Shown: positions 1 to 13,409 of the stretch, piece by piece
Position numbering within the stretch: the first letter of the stretch is position 1
How the letters are laid out: each line of letters starts with the position of its first letter
Source of the DNA: Anaeromyces robustus
Lineage: Eukaryota > Neocallimastigomycota > Neocallimastigomycetes > Neocallimastigales > Neocallimastigaceae
Assembly: GCA_002104895.1 (NCBI GenBank)
Contig: MCFG01000359.1
Coordinates: forward strand, 1-60,000
Direction of reading: 5' to 3'
Length of the DNA stretch: 60,000 nt
Translations under genes and position numbers: made by a program
Notes under the pieces: generated by a model
The model's input: only the letters and a program-made list of their open reading frames with translations
What the model was told of the DNA's origin: nothing
Database searches by the model: none

Positions 1-1922
1 ATCATCCTTGGATGGTGAGTACATTGAATTTTTGTCTTGTACTTTTGGTAAAAGAAAAGAATTATTATTATTTTCTTTGGTATTATTTTCTTCAATTGGA
101 CGTGTATTTGGAGTATTTGGTTGATATTCTAATTCTTCTGGTGAAATGGTCAATGAAGATTTAGACCTATTTATATTTTTTGATGCTTTCAAAAATTTTG
201 CGGCGACCACTGAAAGATGATAAGGATCATAGATAGCTCTTTTTCTTTTCAATGGACGTGGAATGTAATTCATTTCTTCAGTCTTGTTGTTCATTTCTAC
301 TGGGGATTGAACAATTTCTTCTTGAGTTTGAATGGGTGAACTTGTCATATTTAATCCAAAAGTAACTAGAGATTGTTGTAAATTTGTCTTTGTAATGTTA
401 GTAGTAGAAGTAGTAGTAGAAGTAGTAGAAGTTTGTCTTTCATTATTAACTAAAACTAATAATGAAGTAGTGGAGGATGTAGAAGAGGAAGAAGAAGATG
501 TCGAAATAGTAGAAGTGTTTTTAATTGGGGAACGATGGTTATTAGATTGTACCATTAAATGGTTTGGATTTTGAACAGGTATTGGTGAGGCAGAAAGTAA
601 TTGATTAGAGGTATCCAAAAAGAGATTAGAATGTTGTGATGAATTTAAAGAATTTTGAGAATATATTGAACTTGGTGAACGTACTTGATTAATCATAGTT
701 CTTTCAATTCCTATTTCAACTGGTGAAGTGGTTAAATTACTATTGGTTATATTTAATATTGGAATTTCCAAATTCGTACGACTTTGAAGAGATGGATTAT
801 TATTAATAGTTGAAGTAGTTGTAGTGGTAGAAGTGGTAGTATTAATAGCTAATGGAGAAGCTAATATACTATTTTGTCTATTTGTCATTATTATTGGTTG
901 ATTATTACCACTAACATTTGGTGATAATAAAATTCTTGGTTGAATATTTGAAGTATTTCTATGATTATGTTGAATCGATGGAATATTTGGTTGTGATGGT
1001 ATTGAAGGAGTTGTAGTAGTAGTACTAGTACTAGTATTAGTGTTAGTCATTGAATTTCTATTGCCTAAATTAACTGAACGACGAAATTGTGGTGGCATAC
1101 GAGTTAAATTATTAAATAAACGTGCTGCTAAACGTTTAATTTCAACTTTAAATATATTATAATCTTTTTCTGGATGAACATATAATTTATAATCTATGGT
1201 ATCAAAAAAATCAAGTTGCCATTTATTAATATCTACTGATTTTGTACGACCTGCACAAATTCCTGCCCACCATGAAAGTCCATGTGGAACATCCGTTATA
1301 TATCTTTCAGCTTGTATAATACAAAGAAGTACTACATGAGATAAACTTGGTATTATTGATTCTTTATGTCCTGGTATATGTTTATTGAGTTTTATACAAG
1401 ATTGATAATATCTATTAAGATAGACTAAAGTTATTACAAGTTGTGAAAAAGAAATTTTTGTCTTTTTTATAACCTGATTTATTAATAATAATTTTTTTTA
1501 TCATTTTTTTTATATTTATATATAATTTATAATATTATATTTTTTTAAAATAAAGAAAAAAAATTAATTATTTTATTTTTAAAATCATTTTATTTTATTA
1601 TATTATTTTTTATTATTATTATCTTTTTATATTTTATTTTCTATTTTTTATTTTTTATTATTTTATTTTATTTTAAACATATTTAAAGTAAACTATTTTT
1701 TTTATCTTTATATTATTTTACCTTTTGAGCAAAGGATATATTTATAGATTGAAACATATTAGTTTCATGATAGTTTGCTAAATATGCTTTTACTATTTGA
1801 TTAACAGCTTCACAAAAAACTTTAGCTGTAGAGTTAAGTTGTTCTGTGGCTGTTGTTGACTTTTGTGTAGTCATATTTGTAGTAGTCTTAGTTGAATTTT
1901 GTAAAATAATTTGAGAAGACAT
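1..1922 (-). CDS. PHO80/PCL-like cyclin family protein, partial (3' end outside window)
   Basis: Two exons are visible: exon 1 is 1722-1922 (67 codons from the ATG at 1922) and exon 2 is 1473 down to 1, still open at the window edge (491 codons), giving 558 residues so far. The intron 1474-1721 starts GTAAAA and ends TCAG. Residues about 34-185 read as a cyclin box of the fungal PHO80/PCL type: SFSQLVITLVYLNRYYQ at 76-92, then AERY, a WWAG segment near 135-138, and DFFDTIDYKLYV at 155-166, matching the family's helix pattern. Residues about 200-470 are Ser/Thr/Asn/Pro-rich low complexity. A basic KRKR patch at 476-479, possibly a nuclear signal, precedes a conserved-looking IYDPYHLSVVAAKFLK segment. 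Such cyclins bind and activate a cyclin-dependent kinase; the partner and pathway here are unknown. The family call is firm, the orthologue is not. Confidence 0.85.
1474..1721 (-). other. intron of the cyclin gene
   Basis: Read on the minus strand, the segment starts GTAAAATA and ends AATCAG, and it joins two exons in frame (codon AAG to codon GTT). It is almost pure A/T with homopolymer tracts, unlike the exons. No coding frame crosses it. Confidence 0.85.
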
Positions 1923-2756
1923 TTTTTTTTTTGAATTATTATATATTTTATTTTAATGACTTATTAAATTAACATATATCTAAAAAAATACAAAAATTTA
2001 TAATTTTTGTGGTTATATGTATTTGGTATTTTGTGTTTTTTCTTTTAAAAAAAAAATATTAAAAATTGTTTTTCTTCTTTATTACTATATATATTTGTTT
2101 TATTAAAGTAATACTATTAATATTTTTTATTAATAAAGTAAAAAAATTATACAAAAAAATAAGAAAAAAAGGTTATTTAATTTTTTTTTGTCTAGTTTTT
2201 TTTTTTTTTTAAAATAAAAGTCTTTTAATAATATTTATATATAATAAAATTTTGTTTTAAATAATAAACTAACAAATATTTTAATCTTTTTCTTTTTAAT
2301 AACACGTTATATTTTTTTTGGTTAAGTATATATATAAACGCTTTTTAAAAATTGGTTTTGAACATTTATATATTACTGATATATTCTTGTTATATTAAAG
2401 AGTGTTTTTCTTAAACATTTATAAATCTTTTTAATTAAAATAATATTTTTTAATCTTTTTTAATAAAAAAAAATAATCTTTTTTCTTTTCTTATTTTATT
2501 TGTTTATAAAGAAAAAAAGAGTAAAAATATATTTCAAAAAATTTATATATATAATTAAAAGCTTAAAATAAAAAATAAAAATTCAAAAAAAAAAATAATT
2601 AAAAAAAGAGTGATTTTACGGTTATATATATACTATTTTTAAAAAATAAAATTTTTATATTTTATATAATAAATGATATTTTTTTTAATATATAAATAAA
2701 AATAATAATTATTCATAATTTTTTTCATATTTAATTATTATTATTCTTTTTTTTAT

Positions 2757-2888
<132 letters not shown>

Positions 2889-4724
2889 ATATATAATTTA
2901 AAATATTAGATAATACTAATTTTTATATATATTTTTATTTTTATTATATTATATATTTTTATTCCAATAAATATATTATTTACAATGATTATAATATATT
3001 AAAGTTAAGCAATTACGTATTTATTATAATTAATTAGAATTTAATTTATTATATATAATATAATATATTTTACAATTGAATTTTCCAAAAGTTATTATAT
3101 ATATGAAAAAAATGAAATGAAAATAAAAATAAAAAAAAAAACAGGTAATTATTATAACTTTTTTTATAATATATTATATATATATAAATTAATAGATATA
3201 ATATTAATAATAAAAAAAATAAAGAAAAAAAAAAATGAAAATGATGATTTAAAATAATTAAAAAAAAAATTATAATCCCTCAAAATTAAAATTATATAGA
3301 GTAGATAAATTAAAATATATTGGTATTATAAACAATCTATTTATTTTTATTTATTTATAGAATATATTAATTTATAATCCAATTAAATACATTTTTTAAA
3401 GTCTACATACTTTTTTAATTTTTGATTTTTTTTATTATTATTATTTATTATTTATTATTTATTATTATTACTTTTTTCTTTTTAAATAATAAATATCAAA
3501 TTGATTTATATAAATTTAAATAAAATATTCAATTAAATTATAACAAAGTTATTATATATTACAATATATAATAATATATTTCAAATATATAATAATTAAA
3601 AAAAAAACCAACTGTGAACCACTTGATATAATTTTATTAACTTTTTTGTATTAAATTTAAATGTCAATATATTTAATATATTATTTAAATATATATTAAA
3701 TATAAATAAATATATTTATATGGTTTTTCGTTTATAAAAAAATATTCTAAAATACTTTAAATATATTAATATATATAAATAATATATTATCAATATATTA
3801 TTAAATTAAATTAATATTATTTACCTAATATAAATTTATTGAATTTACTTTAATATAAAACAAATTGCATACCTTTTTTTTTATAATAAATTTTTTTTCT
3901 AAGTCAAATAAATATATATATATAAATATATAATGATATATATAAATAAATTACAGAGAATACTATTAAAATTATATTTGCCTAATAAAGTAAAAATTTT
4001 AATGATAAATTAATTAATATATATATATAAGTCATTAACATAAATAAATAAATAAATAAATAACTTTAAAATAAATAATAATAATAATAAACTTTATTTA
4101 ATAGATGTTTTATTATTTTTTATTATATTTCCATAATTCTCATAATAGTTAAATTTATAAACAATTAATATTTTATTATATTTATTAATATATTAGGATA
4201 ATATATTACATTATAATTGCTTAAAAATCTAAATTAAATTCATTCTATAGTGAATATATGGCTATTCATTTAAATGTAAAGAAACAAAAAAAAAGAATAA
4301 TAAATATATAAATATATAAGCCTTCTATTTAATTATATATAAATATATTATAATATAATAACAATATACTGTTAATATATGTAATTAAATTATAATTAAA
4401 TATTAATATATAATATAATATATTAAATAATTGAAAAGTCTATAAATATAAATATATCTACGGTAAAATATACTTATTAAATATATTACAATTACATTTT
4501 TTTTCTAAGTAATACGTACCTAGCAAAAATAGATCAAAGGCAGTTTATATATACTTATTAACCACTTATATATAATTATATATAATATATTAATATATTA
4601 AAATTACCATATATTACAATATATTAAAATTGATAGTTTAATTATATTAAAGAAAATAAATATAAAATAAATATAATAAAATAAATCTATAATAAATAAT
4701 AAAATAAAAACTAGTTCAAAATTT

Positions 4725-4815
4725 AATAGGTAATCCTATTAGAAAAAATTTAGAAAAAATAGCCAATTTAACCTATAATAAATGATATATTATTTATTTA
4801 TATTATAGGATTACC
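4725..4815. repeat. short inverted repeat with a self-palindromic left arm
   Basis: GGTAATCCTAT at 4729-4739 is matched by its exact reverse complement at 4805-4815. The left arm also lies inside the palindrome AATAGGTAATCCTATT (4725-4740). The arms are 65 bp apart. It may be a remnant of a small foldback element, or chance in such biased DNA. Confidence 0.45.
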
Positions 4816-5106
4816 ATTCAAATAGATAGGGATGGATAATATATTAAATAAATATATTAATAAAATAAAATAAAAATGAACTATAATAAATAAATAAATA
4901 AATAAATATAATTAAATCATTAAATAAATAAATAATAAAAATGAATAAAAATAATTAAATAAAAAAAAATAATAAATAAATAAATAAACAATTTAATGAA
5001 TTAAATATATAAAACTTAAAGGGAAACCAATGTGTATCATAATTAAAACAATATATATAATATATATAATAAAAAAATGTATATGGTAAAAAAAAATAAA
5101 AAAAAA

Positions 5107-5142
5107 TGTGTGTGTGTATGTGCGGGTGTGTGCTTGTATGTA
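5107..5142 (+). repeat. TG-rich degenerate microsatellite
   Basis: The sequence reads TGTGTGTGTATGTGCGGGTGTGTG and then degenerates. It is one of the few purine/pyrimidine-alternating, G-containing tracts in the desert. No function is evident. Confidence 0.8.
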
Positions 5143-7190
5143 TTACATATTATAAATAATGAAAAAAAAAAAAAAAAGGAATAATAAATAATAAAAATAA
5201 AAATAAAAAATAAAAAATAAAAATAAAAAAAATATATAGAATCAATTCTATGATTCTATTTTTTTTATATAAAAATAAAAGTTTCAAAATTATAAATATT
5301 GTGATACACCAAATGATATTATAATAGGTTTTATGATACCTTTTTATATATATATATATAGATATATTTATTATATATTCTATAAAAAAATGAAAATACT
5401 ATTTAATTATTACTATTATAATATTATAATTATGATATGATATGATTAATAGAGAAATAATCATTAATAATAAATAAAAAATAAAAAAAAATAAAAAAAT
5501 TCAATAGATTAATAAATTAGAATAGAAAGAAATATATTATTTAATATATATTTTTAATATCAAGTAATTTATTTAAATTTTATATAATTTATTCATTGAT
5601 TTCTAAACAAAAAAAAAAAAAAAGAAAAGAATTATTTATATATATATAAATATATAATATTTTTTTTTATTTATAATTAAACTGATTAAGTAGCTAAATA
5701 TAGAAATTGAATTGCCATAAAACTAAACATTTTCGTTTTTATATAATCAAAAAAGAAGAAGAAAAAAAAAATACCAAATGACTAATATCAGTGTTCATAA
5801 TAAATAAATTAAATTATATTATTTATTTTTATATTTATTTATTCATTTAATTATATATATATTAAATAAGAATGGTGTTTATATAATAATTTATTTAATA
5901 AATATTTATTTATTCATTTATTTTATAATTTCTTTATATCTTTTTTTATTTATTTATTATTTTTATTTATTTATTTATCTATAGATTTATGGATTAAAAC
6001 TAATTTTATTCATTTATTTAATCAATCCTATATATATAAAAATGACAGAATTGATTGATTCGGTTAAAAATTTTTTTAATATATAATAATGATTTATATT
6101 TATATAGTTATATATATATAATTATATATACATAAGAAAAAAAAAATTTTTTTATTTTGTTTGTTTTTTGTATTACGTTGTAAATAAGTATACCGATTGA
6201 TTTTAGCTTAAAATAGAAATTTTTATTAATTAAAAATAAGAATGATTTGTATTTTTTTGGGAATTGTTTTTTTTTTTTTGTATTTTTGTGTTATGTATGT
6301 GATTTTTCTATATTTTTTTTATTTTTTTTTAAATAATTTATATATATATTATATATATATTTAAATAAATAAATATTACAAAATAAATAAATAAATAAAA
6401 ATTTAATAAATAAATAAATAAATAAATATAATAATAAATCAAAACTACCAAAAAAAAAATCACAGAAAATTATAATTATTAATAATGATCATGATTAAGT
6501 TTTAGTTTTAAAACTACTTGCTGTTTTAATAATTGATGTTAAAGATAATAGGAAATAAAAAAAAATAAAAATAAAAAAAAGTAAATAAAATAATAAAATA
6601 ATTCATTATTAAATAATTATTTAATTTAAAAAAAAAAAAAAAGAATTAAAAAAGAATTAAAAAAAAAATAAAATAAAACTATATAATAAAAATGGCCAAT
6701 AATAAAATTTTATTTATTTATATATGTTTATATATATAATAATGGTAATGGCTTTTATATTAATGTTTTTTTTTTATTTTTTTATTTTTTATCATAATAA
6801 TTTTTAATAATTATTAAAATATAAACCTTATTACTTTGCCTCACTATAGAATACTGCATTTAGGTTATATGCATTTGATTAATATGCTTTTTTTTTATTT
6901 ATTTATTAATCAATAAATAAAAATAATTTATGTATTATCTATTTAATAAAGGATAAAAGGAAAAAATATTTTATATATAACATTCTTAACATTCTTAACA
7001 TTTAATATATCTAATATTTAATATTTTTAAAAAAAAAAAAAAACTTTGGTATTTCTTTAATAAATTAATTCTAAAAATAATTCCTATCAATAAAATCTTT
7101 AAAAATAAAATAAATCATAATAAATAAGAAAATAAAAAAGGGTAATAAAAGTTGTATTTTTTCTTTTTATAAGTATGTATGTTTTATATT

Positions 7191-7219
7191 GATTTGGTTT
7201 TGGTTTTGGTTTTGGTTTA
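7191..7219 (+). repeat. (TTTGGT)n hexanucleotide microsatellite
   Basis: About four copies of TTTGGT lie in tandem. The G-tracts resemble some telomeric repeats superficially, but the array is short, interstitial and not TTAGGG. I treat it as a simple microsatellite. Confidence 0.85.
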
Positions 7220-8959
7220 CTTCAATTTAATTCTTTTTGGTTCGTTACTATTTTTATAATATTAATAAATATATTTATATTATTTATTATATATATATTT
7301 TATTATTTATTCTATTAAAAAAATTATATTAAAAATAATTAAATGAATAATTAATTATAAATTTAATAAATTTTCCTTATTTTTTTTTATTTTTTTTATT
7401 TTTTTTTTCTTTGGTATTTACCATATAATTAAAAAAAATTTTTTTTTATGATGAATCATCTTTACCATACCCTGCCTGTTGTAGAATAGTATATAATAAT
7501 ATAATATAATAATATAATATAATAAATAATAAAAATAATTAAATATATTTAAATAAATATATTTATTATATACATAAAATAATACTATTATATAAAATAA
7601 AATACAAACTAAACAAAAAAAACAACAAAAAACAACAATAACCATAAAATAAAATAAATAGTAAATAGAAATAATAAATAGAATAAGAATATTATAATTA
7701 TATTTATAATATATTTTCTAATATGTTATAATAAATTATTATAAAATAAATAAAAACATACAATTTGAAATATATTTTAATTAATTTAATTAAAAAGCGA
7801 GTGTAATGATCATATATTAATCTATATTAACCATATATTATCATTTATTTAATATTCGGTAATTCTTTGATAATAAGGGGTATAAAAAAGAAAGAAGAAA
7901 TTTTTAAAATACAATAAATACAATAAAAAATAATAATATATATTATGTTTATATTATAATATATATCAATAATATATTGTATATATTGTAATATATATTC
8001 TATCTTTCTATAAATTTTATATTAAAAAAATTTTTTAATATAGAAAATAATGGTTTGTGACTTTTTATTTATTTTTTATAATATAAAAAAAGTTAATTTA
8101 ATAATATATAATGATTTTCTATAGTTAAATATATTAGTTGTAACTTTTATATATATATATATATAATTCTATTATTACCAACAATTAATTACTAAAATAG
8201 GAAGTATTAATAAATAAATAAATAATTATATAATAAATCAATAAATATATTATTATTTCATAATAAATAAATGTATAAATAAATAAATATTAAAAATAAA
8301 TATTAAAAAATAAATAATAATAAATAATAAATAAATAAATAAATTAGAATATAATAATAATATTTTTTTTAATATATATAATGATTTATGAAATTAGTTA
8401 TTATATTTAAAGTTTTTTAAGAGTATCAGAAGTTGGTAATTGAAATTGAAACTGTTTGAGTTAAATAATATATTGTATACATATATTAGAATAGAATAGA
8501 AAAGAATGGTCTTATAAATAATATATGGTATTTATAATTATAATTAATTAATTGGAAAGTTTAATATCAATTATCAATTATCAAAATAAATTTAATTTAT
8601 AATTTTACTATTATGAATGAATGAATAAATAAAATAATAAATATATTATGTGAATTATTTCAAATAATAAATGGTGTTAATGGGTTTTAAAATTATATTA
8701 TTCTTTATTATTATTCTTTATAATTTTTATTATTATATTTAATTAAATAATAATTAAATAATTAATTATCATAGTATTTAAAAATATTTTAATTATTATC
8801 ATAATTATATTATTTAAATTAATAATCATCTATCATATAATAAAATAATATAAGTTTTATTTTAATACTATTGAAATAATAAATTTCTATAATTAATTAA
8901 TATATTAATTATATATTATTTAAACAATAGGATTATTTTTTTTTTATTATAAAGTTGTA

Positions 8960-8993
8960 TTATAATCTTTCATCATCTAAAAATTCTCGTGTT
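8960..8993 (-). pseudogene. possible isolated terminal exon or coding relic
   Basis: On the minus strand, an AG at 8995-8994 preceded by a T-rich tract is followed by 34 nt whose third frame reads TREFLDDERL and then a TAA stop at 8962-8960. Composition and codons look protein-like against a pure A/T background. I could not find a matching upstream exon in frame. It may be the last exon of a lost gene or chance. Confidence 0.2.
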
Positions 8994-9344
8994 CTATAAA
9001 AATAATAATAATAATAATAATTAATAATAATAAATAAGGGTAAAAAAAAAATTAAACCATTTAATAATAAACAAGTTTAATAATTTTGATTAAAAAAAAT
9101 GAAAAAGAAAAGAAACAATTCTAAAACAAGATAATGAATGATAAAAAACATGAGATATTTTTTTATGATTGATTTTTATAATTATAATATATATTTATAT
9201 AATATTTTTTATTATTTTTCCATTAATAATAAAATATATATGCAAAGATTTAAAAAAATATATATATATATAATATCTTCATATAATAAATATTTATTTA
9301 AAGTTAGGGTAAATAAACTTCAATGATTTAATTTCTTATTTACT

Positions 9345-9388
9345 AATTAGCATTATTATTATGATTAGGATTATCTTTAACATTTTTT
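9345..9388 (-). pseudogene. possible Asn-rich coding relic beside a transposon insertion
   Basis: The minus strand here reads VKDNPNHNNNAN followed by a TAG, typical of Asn-rich protein ends in this genome. On the other side of the transposon copy at 9410-9916, the minus strand at about 9935-9962 reads NNNDNSSKK-like codons. The insertion may therefore have split an Asn-rich exon, or the two fragments may be unrelated low-complexity sequence. Confidence 0.2.
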
Positions 9389-9409
9389 TTTTTTTTTGAG
9401 TATTGATAT

Positions 9410-9916
9410 CTGAGTGTAGCATTTCGGCAATGTACATGAAATTTTTTGCATTGACAGGTCCTTTACGCCACATTTCATATTTTAAATTTATATAAATATT
9501 TTTTGACGCCACATTTATATAAAAATTTTTTAAGAGAGTTTATATACTAGTACTTGTATATTAAAACATTTCTTATTTATTTCATAATTTAAAGAATTAT
9601 AAATATAAATTTTAAATTTCACTTAATATTTTATTTATTTCATAATTTAAAGAATTATAAATATAAATTTTAAATTTCACATAATATTTTATTTATTTCA
9701 TAAGTTAAATAAAAAAAAAAAAAGAAATATTAATAAAAAGAAGATACCACTAATAAATTGGTTTCATAAATCAATAATAAATAAAATATTGATTTTAATA
9801 ATATAATAAATTTTTTATTTATTTATTTTATAAGCCACAATATAATACATTTAAATAATACGTTATTTTAATGCGCGATACATTTACGAAATACATTGCC
9901 GAAATGCACACTTCCC
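9410..9916 (+). mobile_element. inverted-repeat transposon (MITE-like), copy 1, 507 bp
   Basis: The left end reads CTGAGTGTAGCATTTCGGCA and the right end is its imperfect inverse, with the shared core GCATTTCGGCAATGTA. The flanks carry a 9-bp direct duplication, TATTGATAT, at 9401-9409 and 9917-9925, marking a real insertion. The element has no reading frame of note, so it must be mobilised by a transposase encoded elsewhere. Inside, two tandem 58-bp units follow each other (starts 9583 and 9641, with a partial third unit). A target duplication of 8-10 bp with long termini recalls Mutator-like (usually 9-11 bp) or hAT (8 bp) elements; the superfamily is undecided. It is nearly identical to the copies at 11272 and 28652, so it moved recently. 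Confidence 0.9.
9583..9698 (+). repeat. 58-bp tandem repeat inside transposon copy 1 (2 units)
   Basis: Two adjacent 58-bp units each start CATAATTTAAAGAATTATAA (9583 and 9641), and a partial third begins at 9699. The same unit occurs four times in the copy at 11272-11896 and twice in the copy at 28652-29156. Confidence 0.9.
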
Positions 9917-9966
9917 TATTGATATATATAAATTTTTTTTGAACTATTGTCGTTGTTGTTACATTA

Positions 9967-10002
<36 letters not shown>

Positions 10003-11184
10003 ACATTAATTATTTTAATTATTTTTTTTTTATTTTTTCTATTTATATTTTATATTATATTTTATGTATGTATGTAATGTTTTATTTTTATTATAATTTA
10101 TTTTAATTTAAAAATTAAAGATTAAAAAAAAATAAAAAAAAAAAAAAAAAAAAGGCTAATAAAATTTTATTTTACAGTTAAAAGAGTTTAAAAATAAAAT
10201 TTATGGAAAATAAACAAAATTAACATAAAATAAAATAAAATAAAAATCTTTTTTTTTTTTTTAATTATGGTTTAATTATTTTTTTTTAAATAATTATTTA
10301 ATATTTATAAATTTTATTTTATTGATTTTTTTTTCTTTTTTTTTATTTGTTTTTGTTGTTGCTTTTATGGATGGGATGTTTAATATAATTAAATAAAACT
10401 AATAAATTAAAAAGTTAAAATAAATATTATATTATATAAATATAGATTTAATGATTTAATGATTTAATGATTTATTATAATTTTTTATTATAAAATCTAT
10501 TTCATTTTATTTTTTTAAATGGCTTTCAGAAGGTTAAGAAGTTATTTAAATAATCTTTAATATATTATATTATTATTATTATTATTATCATTAAATAAAT
10601 TTATAATTTTTTATAATATATTTTATATAATTATATATATAAATATATAAATATATATATATAAATAAATATTATAATATAAATAATTAGTATTAATTGG
10701 TTTAGTTTTTTTATTACTTTTTTTTTTGTAAAGGATATTTCTTTTGTTCTAACTCTTTTTTTTTTTATGTTTAAAATAAAATAAAATAAAAAAAAACATC
10801 CACATTTTTTAAGTCATATTGTTTAATATTATTATTATTGTTGTTATTATTTTATTTAATAATAAAAATTTTTCCTTTATTTTCTCTTTATATTTTCCTT
10901 TTAATTTTAATTTTATTTTTATTTTATTTTTATTATTATTATATTTTAATTTTATTTAAATAATATGAAAAAAAACGAATTTTTTTTTAATATTTTTAAT
11001 TTTTAATTTTTTTTTAATTTTTAATATTGTTTTTTTTTTACTATTTAAGAATTTAATAATAATAATTTTTTTTTTATTTTTTTTAATCCTATGTATTATA
11101 CTTATGATACTTCTTTATTTATACGATTTAATTTAATAATAATTTATTTTTATATTAAATATTTAAAAATTTATAGTAGATGCT

Positions 11185-11218
<34 letters not shown>

Positions 11219-11271
11219 CTAAACATTTTAACATTTTACATACATACACATACATACCTACATACATACCT
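9917..11271. other. AT spacer between two inverted transposon copies
   Basis: This 1.35-kb spacer contains an A31 run at 9969-9999 and a T30 run at 11189-11218, with microsatellite-like A/T sequence between. A short frame MAFRRLRSYLNNL (10519-10560, plus) has protein-like codons but no context. No gene is supported. Confidence 0.6.
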
Positions 11272-11896
11272 GGAAGTGTGCATTTCGGCAATGTATTTCG
11301 TAAATGTATCGCGCATTAAAATAACGTATTATTTAAATGTATTATATTGTGGCTTATAAATTAAATTAATAAAAAATTTATTATATTATTAAAATCAATA
11401 TTTTATTTATTATTGATTTATGAAACCAATTTATTAGTGGTATCTTCTTTTTATTAATATTTCTTTTTTTTTTTTATTTAACTTATGAAATAAATAAAAT
11501 ATTAAGTGAAATTTAAAATTTATATTTATAATTCTTTAAATTATGATTATGAAATAAATAAAATATTAAGTGAAATTTAAAATTTATATTTATAATTCTT
11601 TAAATTATGAAATAAATAAAATATTAAGTGAAATTTAAAATTTATATTTATAATTCTTAAAATTATGAAATAAATAAAATATTAAGTGAAATTTAAAATT
11701 TATATTTATAATTCTTTAAATTATGAAATAAATAAGAAATGTTTTAATATACAAGTACTAGTATATAAACTCTCTTAAAAATTTTTTATATAAATGTGGC
11801 GTTAAAATATTTATATAAATTTACAATATGAAATGTGGCGTAAAGGACCTGTCAATGCAAAAAATTTCATGTACATTGCCGAAATGCTACACTCAG
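11272..11896 (-). mobile_element. inverted-repeat transposon (MITE-like), copy 2, 625 bp, inverted
   Basis: This is the same family as the element at 9410-9916, in reverse orientation, so the two CTGAGTGTAGC ends face outward. The flanking duplication ATACATACCT (10 bp) is at 11262-11271 and 11897-11906, although it lies in a TACA-rich simple sequence. The extra length comes from the internal tandem array: four 58-bp units (starts 11485, 11549, 11607, 11665), the first carrying a 6-bp insertion. No reading frame is present. Terminal and internal sequence agree closely with the other two copies. Confidence 0.9.
11485..11722 (-). repeat. 58-bp tandem repeat array inside transposon copy 2 (4 units)
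   Basis: Four units begin at 11485 (64 bp, with a 6-bp insertion), 11549, 11607 and 11665, and a partial unit follows at 11723. Units are nearly identical; the most obvious internal changes are the insertion in the first and TTAAAATTATG for TTTAAATTATG in the last. Confidence 0.92.
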
Positions 11897-12836
11897 ATAC
11901 ATACCTACATACCTACATAATATAAATAATATAAATAATTATAAAATTATAATTTATAATAAAATATAAAAAAATATAAAAATAAATTTATTATTTATTT
12001 TTATATATATAATTAATTATAATTATAATCTCTATTTTATTTTATATTCGATTATTTTATATTATTTTATATTATTTTATATTATTATTTTATATTATTT
12101 TATATATATTAAATTTATTAACATTTATATAATAATTAATTTATTAATATATTGAAATGAAAAACAACCAAATAAATAAAATCAATCAAAGAAATACAGA
12201 ATACACGTGCTACATTGGTTAAGCCTTTACATTCTTTAATATTTTAATTTTTTTTAAATACGTTAATTCCATCAATTTACCTAAAATAAAAATATATTTT
12301 TCATATATTTACATTATATTTAATCTTATTTTTTTAACCAATAAAAGTTTCATATAATATATTATATTATACATCAAAAAAAAATAATAATAAAATAATA
12401 ATATAAAAGAATATTAATAAAACCAAAAAAGAAAATAATAACAAATAAAAAATAATATAAATATTATATTAAATAATATATTATTATATATATTAAAATT
12501 AAGGTTAAATTTAAAACAATATAGATACTTAATATATTATAATAATTAATATTATAATTAAATTTTATAATATCACATTTTTAAATAAAAATAATTAATG
12601 ATGTAGTTTCCATAATTTAAAATAATAAATAAATAATACTAAATAATACTAAATAATAATAAAACCATTAATCTAATTAATAATAATAATAATAATTATA
12701 AAAAAATTTAATAAAAAATTAAATAAAAAATTAATAATTAAAATAACCCAATGCACACATTTTTTATTTTTATTTTTTTTTTAACAATACTGCATAACAT
12801 CAAAAAAATAAAAATAAAAATAAAAAAATATCAAAC

Positions 12837-12876
<40 letters not shown>

Positions 12877-13316
12877 AAATAAAGTTTACCATAGTTTTTT
12901 CCATAATTTTTCCATAGTTTTTTTTTTTTTTTTTTATTTTTATTTTTATTTTAACATTCTTTATGTAATATTTTCCAAAATAATTTTTTTCGTTTTTTTT
13001 TTTTTTTTTGGATATATATTACTTTATATAAAAAAAATTAGAAAATAAAAATAAAAAAGAAATATATTTATAAATTTTATATATATAAAGAAAAGTAATA
13101 ATTATAATTATAAAAATTAGAATAAGAATAAGAATAAAAAAAATAAAAAAAAAAAAACAATATTATTTATTATTTAGTGTTTATTATTATTCTACATATT
13201 TTACATGATATAATACATAATGTAATTATATTAATATTATTAATATAATTACAACTATTAAATATTATTAATATACATAATATTTTTTCTAAAAAATATA
13301 TATATATATATGTAAA
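11897..13316. other. AT desert with no gene seen
   Basis: The segment holds A/T homopolymers (for example A-rich 12842-12869 and several T-tracts near 12915 and 12990) and (TATTT)n-like tracts around 12050-12110. No coding frame or RNA gene is recognisable. Confidence 0.65.
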
Positions 13317-13409
13317 TTATTTATTTAAAAAAAAAAATTGACTTAATCCAAACAAATAAATTAACCACGAATAAAAATTTCGTATGTAACTATTTAGTAG
13401 GTTAAAGTC

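Noticed and set aside
332-574. 80-codon plus-strand frame
   Set aside because: It is the antisense shadow of the Ser/Thr-rich part of the cyclin gene, whose minus-strand frame is open across the whole region.
7191-7219. Telomere-like G-rich repeat
   Set aside because: There are only about four TTTGGT units, interstitial, and not the fungal TTAGGG type.
9969-11218. A31 and T30 runs placed 52-53 bp from the inner ends of the two inverted transposon copies
   Set aside because: The sequences between each run and its element are unrelated, so the symmetry looks coincidental in a homopolymer-rich region.
9583-11722. CRISPR-like array of 58-bp repeats
   Set aside because: The repeats are directly adjacent without spacers and lie inside a eukaryotic transposon.
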